From Firmicutes bacterium UBA5301 (GTDB taxonomy: Bacteria > Bacillota > UBA5301), in contig DHRX01000132.1 in assembly GCA_002408345.1 (NCBI GenBank), positions 1 through 7,413 on the forward strand: DNA of 7,413 nucleotides, written 5' to 3'. The translations under genes were made by a program, and so were the position numbers. Shown one piece after another: positions 5,176 through 7,413 of the stretch (its first letter is position 1; each line of letters opens with the position of its first letter). A model generated the notes under the pieces. That model made no database searches, was not told where the DNA came from, and was given only the letters and a program-made list of their open reading frames with translations.

Positions 5176-5640
5176 CTATTCTTGGTTTCGAGCGCTGAAG
5201 GCACGTTGAATTTCTCGATCAACTTGTCGTTTCTTTAAGTCTTCACGTTTATCGTAAATTCTTTTACCTTTAGCCAGCGCTAACTCGACTTTGGCATAGC
5301 CACTTTTGATATATAAGGTTAACGGGATTAAAGTTAAACCCTTCTCTTGGGTTTTACCGATTAACCGCCGAATCTCTCCCTTATGTAATAACAGTTTGCG
5401 TGGCCGTAGCGGATCGTGGTTCTCCCGATTCCCAAAGTCATACGGGCTAATATGCATATTATATAGGTAAATTTCTCCGTTTTCGATTCGAGCAAAACTA
5501 TCTTTTAAGTTAACCCGTCCGCCACGAACTGATTTTATTTCAGTGCCTTTTAAGACAATCCCGGCTTCCATGGTCTCCAAAATATGGTAGTCATGCCGAG
5601 CCTGTCGGTTTGTTACCAATGGACGACCAGCCTCTGCCAC
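5176..5640 (-). CDS. smpB: SsrA-binding protein SmpB
   Basis: SmpB binds the tRNA-like end of tmRNA, stands in for the missing anticodon arm in the ribosomal A site, and is required for trans-translation. The 154-residue product is of normal length and has all family motifs: NRQARHDY (11-18), the GIVLKGTEIKSVR block (27-39), the SFARIENGEIYLYNMHISPY block (48-67), RPRKLLLHK (79-87) and the basic tail GKRIYDKREDLKKR (125-138) continuing to DREIQRAFS (141-149), which enters the mRNA channel. I use the GTG at 5640-5638: a GAGGAG sequence ends 8 bases before it, whereas the longer frame's GTG at 5649 overlaps that sequence. It starts 16 bases after the stop codon of the HD gene, so the two should be co-transcribed. 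Its RNA partner ssrA is present in the window but separated by two cytochrome genes. Confidence 0.97.
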   Translation of the reverse strand: MAEAGRPLVTNRQARHDYHILETMEAGIVLKGTEIKSVRGGRVNLKDSFARIENGEIYLYNMHISPYDFGNRENHDPLRPRKLLLHKGEIRRLIGKTQEKGLTLIPLTLYIKSGYAKVELALAKGKRIYDKREDLKKRQVDREIQRAFSARNQE

Positions 5641-5656
5641 CTTGGTCACTCCTCTC

Positions 5657-6211
5657 TTACAGCCCTAGATCAGCGCTAATAGTTTGCATACTTTCAAGGC
5701 CGATTTGGATAAACTCTGCTAATTCTAGACCTAATTCTGCACAAGAACTAATCTGTTCCCGATTAGCACCCCGGGCAAAAGATTTTTCACTAAACCGGTT
5801 GAGAATAAACTCCGTATCTATAGAAGCTAATTTTTTATCTGGATGGATTAAAGCTGCTGCCACAATAAGCCCGCTTAGAGGATCTGCCGCATAAAGCGCC
5901 TTATCCATTTTCCGATTACGAGACAAACCATGGACCTCATTGTGGGCCTTAACTGCATAAACAATATCCGGATCTACACCTAGCTCACTCAGCATTGCGG
6001 CCCCTTTAATACTATGTTCCTCAGGTTTATCCGCAGTCATATCGTAATCAATATCATGCACTAACCCAGCTAAAGCCCACCGATCTGGGTTCTCGTCTAA
6101 GCGCTGGGCCAAACCTCGCATAATAGCCTCTACCGCCAACATGTGTTTGAGTAAGTTCTTATTCCGTACATTGCTCTTAACAGCTGCCAGAGCATCATCC
6201 CTCGTGATCAA
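5657..6211 (-). CDS. HD-domain metal-dependent phosphohydrolase (HDIG type), substrate unknown
   Basis: HD-domain proteins use a His/Asp-bound metal pair to hydrolyse phosphate esters of nucleotides or signalling molecules. In this 184-residue product the metal ligands can be laid out as His 23, His 52-Asp 53 (in LVHDIDYD), His 66 (EEHS), His 90 (KAHN) and Asp 110 (AADPLSG), so the core is intact. There is no extra sensor, GGDEF or nucleotidyltransferase domain, so this is a stand-alone hydrolase whose substrate cannot be deduced. It starts with TTG (6211-6209); GGAGG lies about 9 bases upstream and no in-frame ATG or GTG is near, while the N-terminal sequence matches the usual beginning of such proteins. 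It occupies the position between secG and smpB where many Firmicutes have rnr. It follows a small terminator hairpin and overlaps a 23-codon frame that begins upstream. A role with SmpB is suggested only by co-transcription. Confidence 0.88.
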   Translation of the reverse strand: MITRDDALAAVKSNVRNKNLLKHMLAVEAIMRGLAQRLDENPDRWALAGLVHDIDYDMTADKPEEHSIKGAAMLSELGVDPDIVYAVKAHNEVHGLSRNRKMDKALYAADPLSGLIVAAALIHPDKKLASIDTEFILNRFSEKSFARGANREQISSCAELGLELAEFIQIGLESMQTISADLGL

Positions 6212-6266
6212 TTACTGCCACCTCCGGATCTCTTCCATATAAAGAAAAATGCGCCCTAAAGCGCAT
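6195..6266 (-). CDS. Possible 23-residue leader peptide overlapping the HD gene start
   Basis: On the minus strand GGGAGGAG (6277-6270) is ideally placed before an ATG at 6266-6264, opening a 23-codon frame that begins MRFRAHFSLYGRDPE and ends with TGA at 6197-6195, 17 bases inside the HD gene but in another frame. The start codon lies in the 5' arm of the terminator hairpin at 6249-6266, so a ribosome bound here would prevent that hairpin from forming. That arrangement suits a leader peptide that couples translation to readthrough into HD-smpB (inference). The peptide has no recognised motif and the frame may be chance apart from the good ribosome binding site. Confidence 0.35.
   Translation of the reverse strand: MRFRAHFSLYGRDPEVAVIDHEG
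6241..6266 (-). terminator. Short intrinsic terminator (or attenuator) between secG and the HD gene
   Basis: ATGCGC (6249-6254) pairs with GCGCAT (6261-6266) over 6 bp with a 6-base loop. Read leftwards it is followed by TTTTTCTTT. It lies 28 bases after the secG stop codon and just before the ribosome binding site of the HD gene. No good promoter for HD-smpB is visible after it, so it is probably partial, letting some secG transcripts continue. Confidence 0.6.
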
Positions 6267-6294
6267 ATTCTCCTCCCAATTTTAGCGATTATGT

Positions 6295-6516
6295 TTAATA
6301 GATAACCGCAGCAATAATCGATGAAACCATAAAAACAATTGCTAAAATGGTAGTGGCTTTAGTTAAAACTGCATCAAGGCCTTTTTCTTTAGCGAAAAAT
6401 AGCTGGGCTCCGCCACCTATCGATCCTAAGCCCTCGCCTTTACTCGATTGCATAGTTACTACAATAATTAACGCCACAGAGACAAGTATCTGAAAAGCGT
6501 AGAAAAAAGTTTTCAT
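6295..6516 (-). CDS. secG: Preprotein translocase subunit SecG
   Basis: SecG is the small auxiliary subunit of the SecYEG channel and aids SecA-driven export. The 73-residue product has the family form: a first membrane segment (about 3-22), a conserved cytoplasmic loop MQSSKGEGLGSIGGGAQLFF (22-41, with the Gly-rich IGGGAQLFF core), and a second membrane segment (about 51-72) running to the C-terminus. Length is typical. GGGAGG lies 12 bases before the ATG, slightly far, but there is no closer in-frame start. It follows eno by 90 bases, a common Firmicutes order, and has its own promoter at 6575-6603. Confidence 0.95.
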   Translation of the reverse strand: MKTFFYAFQILVSVALIIVVTMQSSKGEGLGSIGGGAQLFFAKEKGLDAVLTKATTILAIVFMVSSIIAAVIY

Positions 6517-6574
6517 GGGCGTCTTTTTCCTCCCTTAACAGTCTGCACACAATAAATTCTTGGTTCTCGTGCCA

Positions 6575-6603
6575 AGTATACCATACTTAATTCAGGCTGC
6601 CAA
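6575..6603 (-). promoter_or_regulatory. Promoter of secG (TTGGCA-17-TATACT)
   Basis: Minus-strand TTGGCA (6603-6598) and TATACT (6580-6575) are spaced by exactly 17 bases, both near consensus. The start would be near 6568. The -35 box ends 3 bases from the eno stop codon. A 5-bp inverted repeat, CTTGG (6559-6563) and CCAAG (6572-6576), overlaps the end of the -10 box and the start site, and CTTGGCA occurs twice (at the -35 box and again at 6570-6576 on the minus strand), which could be an operator or chance. I see no U-tract terminator for eno here, so secG may be transcribed both from eno and from this promoter. Confidence 0.7.
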
Positions 6604-6606
6604 GGT

Positions 6607-7413
6607 TTATGCCCGCCGCAAATTATAGAAAGCTTCCCCACCAAGATACCTGGCGATATCGTCTAATTCATCTTCGATACGCAGAAGCTGGTTATATTTG
6701 GCCACCCGATCGGTACGGGAAGGAGCACCGGTTTTAATCTGTCCAGCATTGGTAGCCACCGCAATATCAGCGATCGTGGTATCCTCAGTTTCTCCACTCC
6801 GATGAGAAACAACAGCGGTATACCCTGCCCTTTTCGCAGTTTCTATCGCTTCTAGGGTCTCAGTCAAAGTGCCGATCTGGTTAACTTTAATCAGAATAGA
6901 GTTAGCTACCCCTTCTGCAATCCCCCGGTTCAGCCGCTGGGTATTGGTAACAAAAAGATCGTCACCTACCAGCTGCACCTTTTGCCCTAAAGCTGCGGTT
7001 AGTTTAGCCCAATCCTCCCACTCATCTTCGCTCAAAGCATCTTCAATCGAGATAATCGGATATTTTGCTGTTAGCTGAGCATAATACTGGATTAGCTCTT
7101 CAGCAGATAAAGACCGGTTCTCACCAGCAAAGTGATATTTACCATCTCGGAATAGTTCCGTCGCAGCTACATCCAAGGCTAAAGCGATATCATTGCCAGG
7201 AGTAAAACCAGCTTTTTCAATAGCGGTAATAATCACCTGCAATGCCTCTTCATTAGAGGATAAGTTAGGGGCAAAACCACCCTCGTCACCAACAGCTGTA
7301 TTTAAGCCCTTACTTTGAAGAACTTTCCGTAGAGAATGGAAGACCTCTACAGCCATTCTCAGCCCTTCACTAAAGGTGCTCGCTCCTACCGGCATAATCA
7401 TGAATTCTTGTAT
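6607..7413 (-). CDS. eno: Enolase, C-terminal part (5' end outside window)
   Basis: Enolase converts 2-phosphoglycerate to phosphoenolpyruvate in glycolysis and gluconeogenesis, using Mg2+. The 268 codons present begin inside the conserved QEFMIMPVGA segment and cover most of the catalytic barrel. Visible active-site elements, by residue of this fragment, are GDEGGFAPN (42-50, catalytic Glu), the metal ligands Asp 81 (ALDVAATE), Glu 124 (SIEDALSEDEW) and Asp 151 or 152 (LVGDDLF), the catalytic base Lys in LIKVNQIGT (Lys 176), the SHRSGETED loop (203-211), and QIKTGAPSR (225-233). It ends FYNLRRA, a normal enolase C-terminus. The frame is open to the window edge (ATA at 7413-7411), so the N-terminal domain lies outside. 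The downstream neighbour is secG. Confidence 0.97.
   Translation of the reverse strand: MQEFMIMPVGASTFSEGLRMAVEVFHSLRKVLQSKGLNTAVGDEGGFAPNLSSNEEALQVIITAIEKAGFTPGNDIALALDVAATELFRDGKYHFAGENRSLSAEELIQYYAQLTAKYPIISIEDALSEDEWEDWAKLTAALGQKVQLVGDDLFVTNTQRLNRGIAEGVANSILIKVNQIGTLTETLEAIETAKRAGYTAVVSHRSGETEDTTIADIAVATNAGQIKTGAPSRTDRVAKYNQLLRIEDELDDIARYLGGEAFYNLRRA

Noticed and set aside
4936..5238. Plus-strand frame of 100 codons overlapping the cytochrome and the smpB end, and minus-strand frames at 4652-4843 and 4893-5087
   Set aside because: They lie in other frames of the cytochrome gene, whose haem motifs and signal peptide make it clearly the real one.
5641..5649. GTG at 5649 as the start of smpB
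   Set aside because: It overlaps the GAGGAG sequence; the GTG at 5640 is 8 bases from it and gives a usual SmpB N-terminus.
5610..5894. Plus-strand frame of 94 codons opposite smpB and the HD gene
   Set aside because: Antisense shadow; both genes beneath it are strongly supported.
6559..6576. Hairpin CTTGG/CCAAG after eno as a terminator
   Set aside because: The 5-bp stem is not followed by a U-run on the minus strand and it overlaps the secG promoter.
6869..7078. Plus-strand frame of 69 codons opposite eno
   Set aside because: Antisense shadow of the enolase active-site region.
1..7413. CRISPR arrays, insertion sequences, tRNA genes, attachment sites or tmRNA 3'-end duplications
   Set aside because: I looked for regularly spaced repeats, transposase motifs, terminal inverted repeats, tRNA T-arms other than that of tmRNA, and a second copy of the tmRNA end, and saw none.

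Overview
This 7.4 kb window looks like a chromosomal stretch of an anaerobic Gram-positive bacterium of the Clostridia type, possibly a metal-reducing or carboxydotrophic Peptococcaceae-like lineage (the lineage is inference). The pointers are strong AGGAGG ribosome binding sites, TTGxxx-16/17-TATAAT-like promoters, intrinsic hairpin-plus-U terminators, the Firmicutes eno-secG...smpB-ssrA neighbourhood, a DegV protein, and small exported tetrahaem cytochromes c. Both ends cut through genes: degV-like on the left, enolase on the right.

Layout from left to right. Positions 1-527 (-) hold the 5' part of a DegV-family gene. 634-2367 (-) is a complete ABC exporter half-transporter. 2543-3235 (+) is an exported or membrane-anchored protein of unknown function with a C-terminal zinc-ribbon-like motif. 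3333-3694 (-) is a complete tmRNA gene (ssrA) with its own promoter and terminator. 3837-4457 (-) and 4641-5165 (+) are two divergently transcribed, related tetrahaem c-type cytochromes. 5176-5640 (-) is smpB, 5657-6211 (-) an HD-domain hydrolase, 6295-6516 (-) secG, and 6607-7413 (-) the C-terminal part of enolase. No gene-free stretch exceeds 300 bases. The largest gaps (2368-2542, 3695-3836, 4458-4640) are described through their promoters, hairpins and terminators.

How the genes fit together. tmRNA and SmpB are the two obligatory partners of trans-translation, the rescue of stalled ribosomes. They are usually close neighbours in Firmicutes, often with rnr (RNase R) between secG and smpB. 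Here the rnr position holds an HD hydrolase, and the two cytochromes, each with a plausible promoter, sit between smpB and ssrA. The cytochromes are probably exported electron carriers; no maturation genes or redox partner lie in the window. eno, secG, the HD gene and smpB all run leftwards. secG has a near-consensus promoter overlapping the end of eno, and a small terminator between secG and the HD gene may meter expression of HD-smpB.

Most of the window is ordinary housekeeping sequence, and I do not see a clearly new multi-gene system. The points most worth a second look are: a CCCCH haem-binding motif in the second cytochrome; the cytochrome pair inserted in the smpB-ssrA module; a 23-codon reading frame with a strong ribosome binding site whose start codon lies in the secG-HD terminator hairpin; a hairpin plus T-run in the leader of the plus-strand cytochrome; and the exported zinc-ribbon protein.
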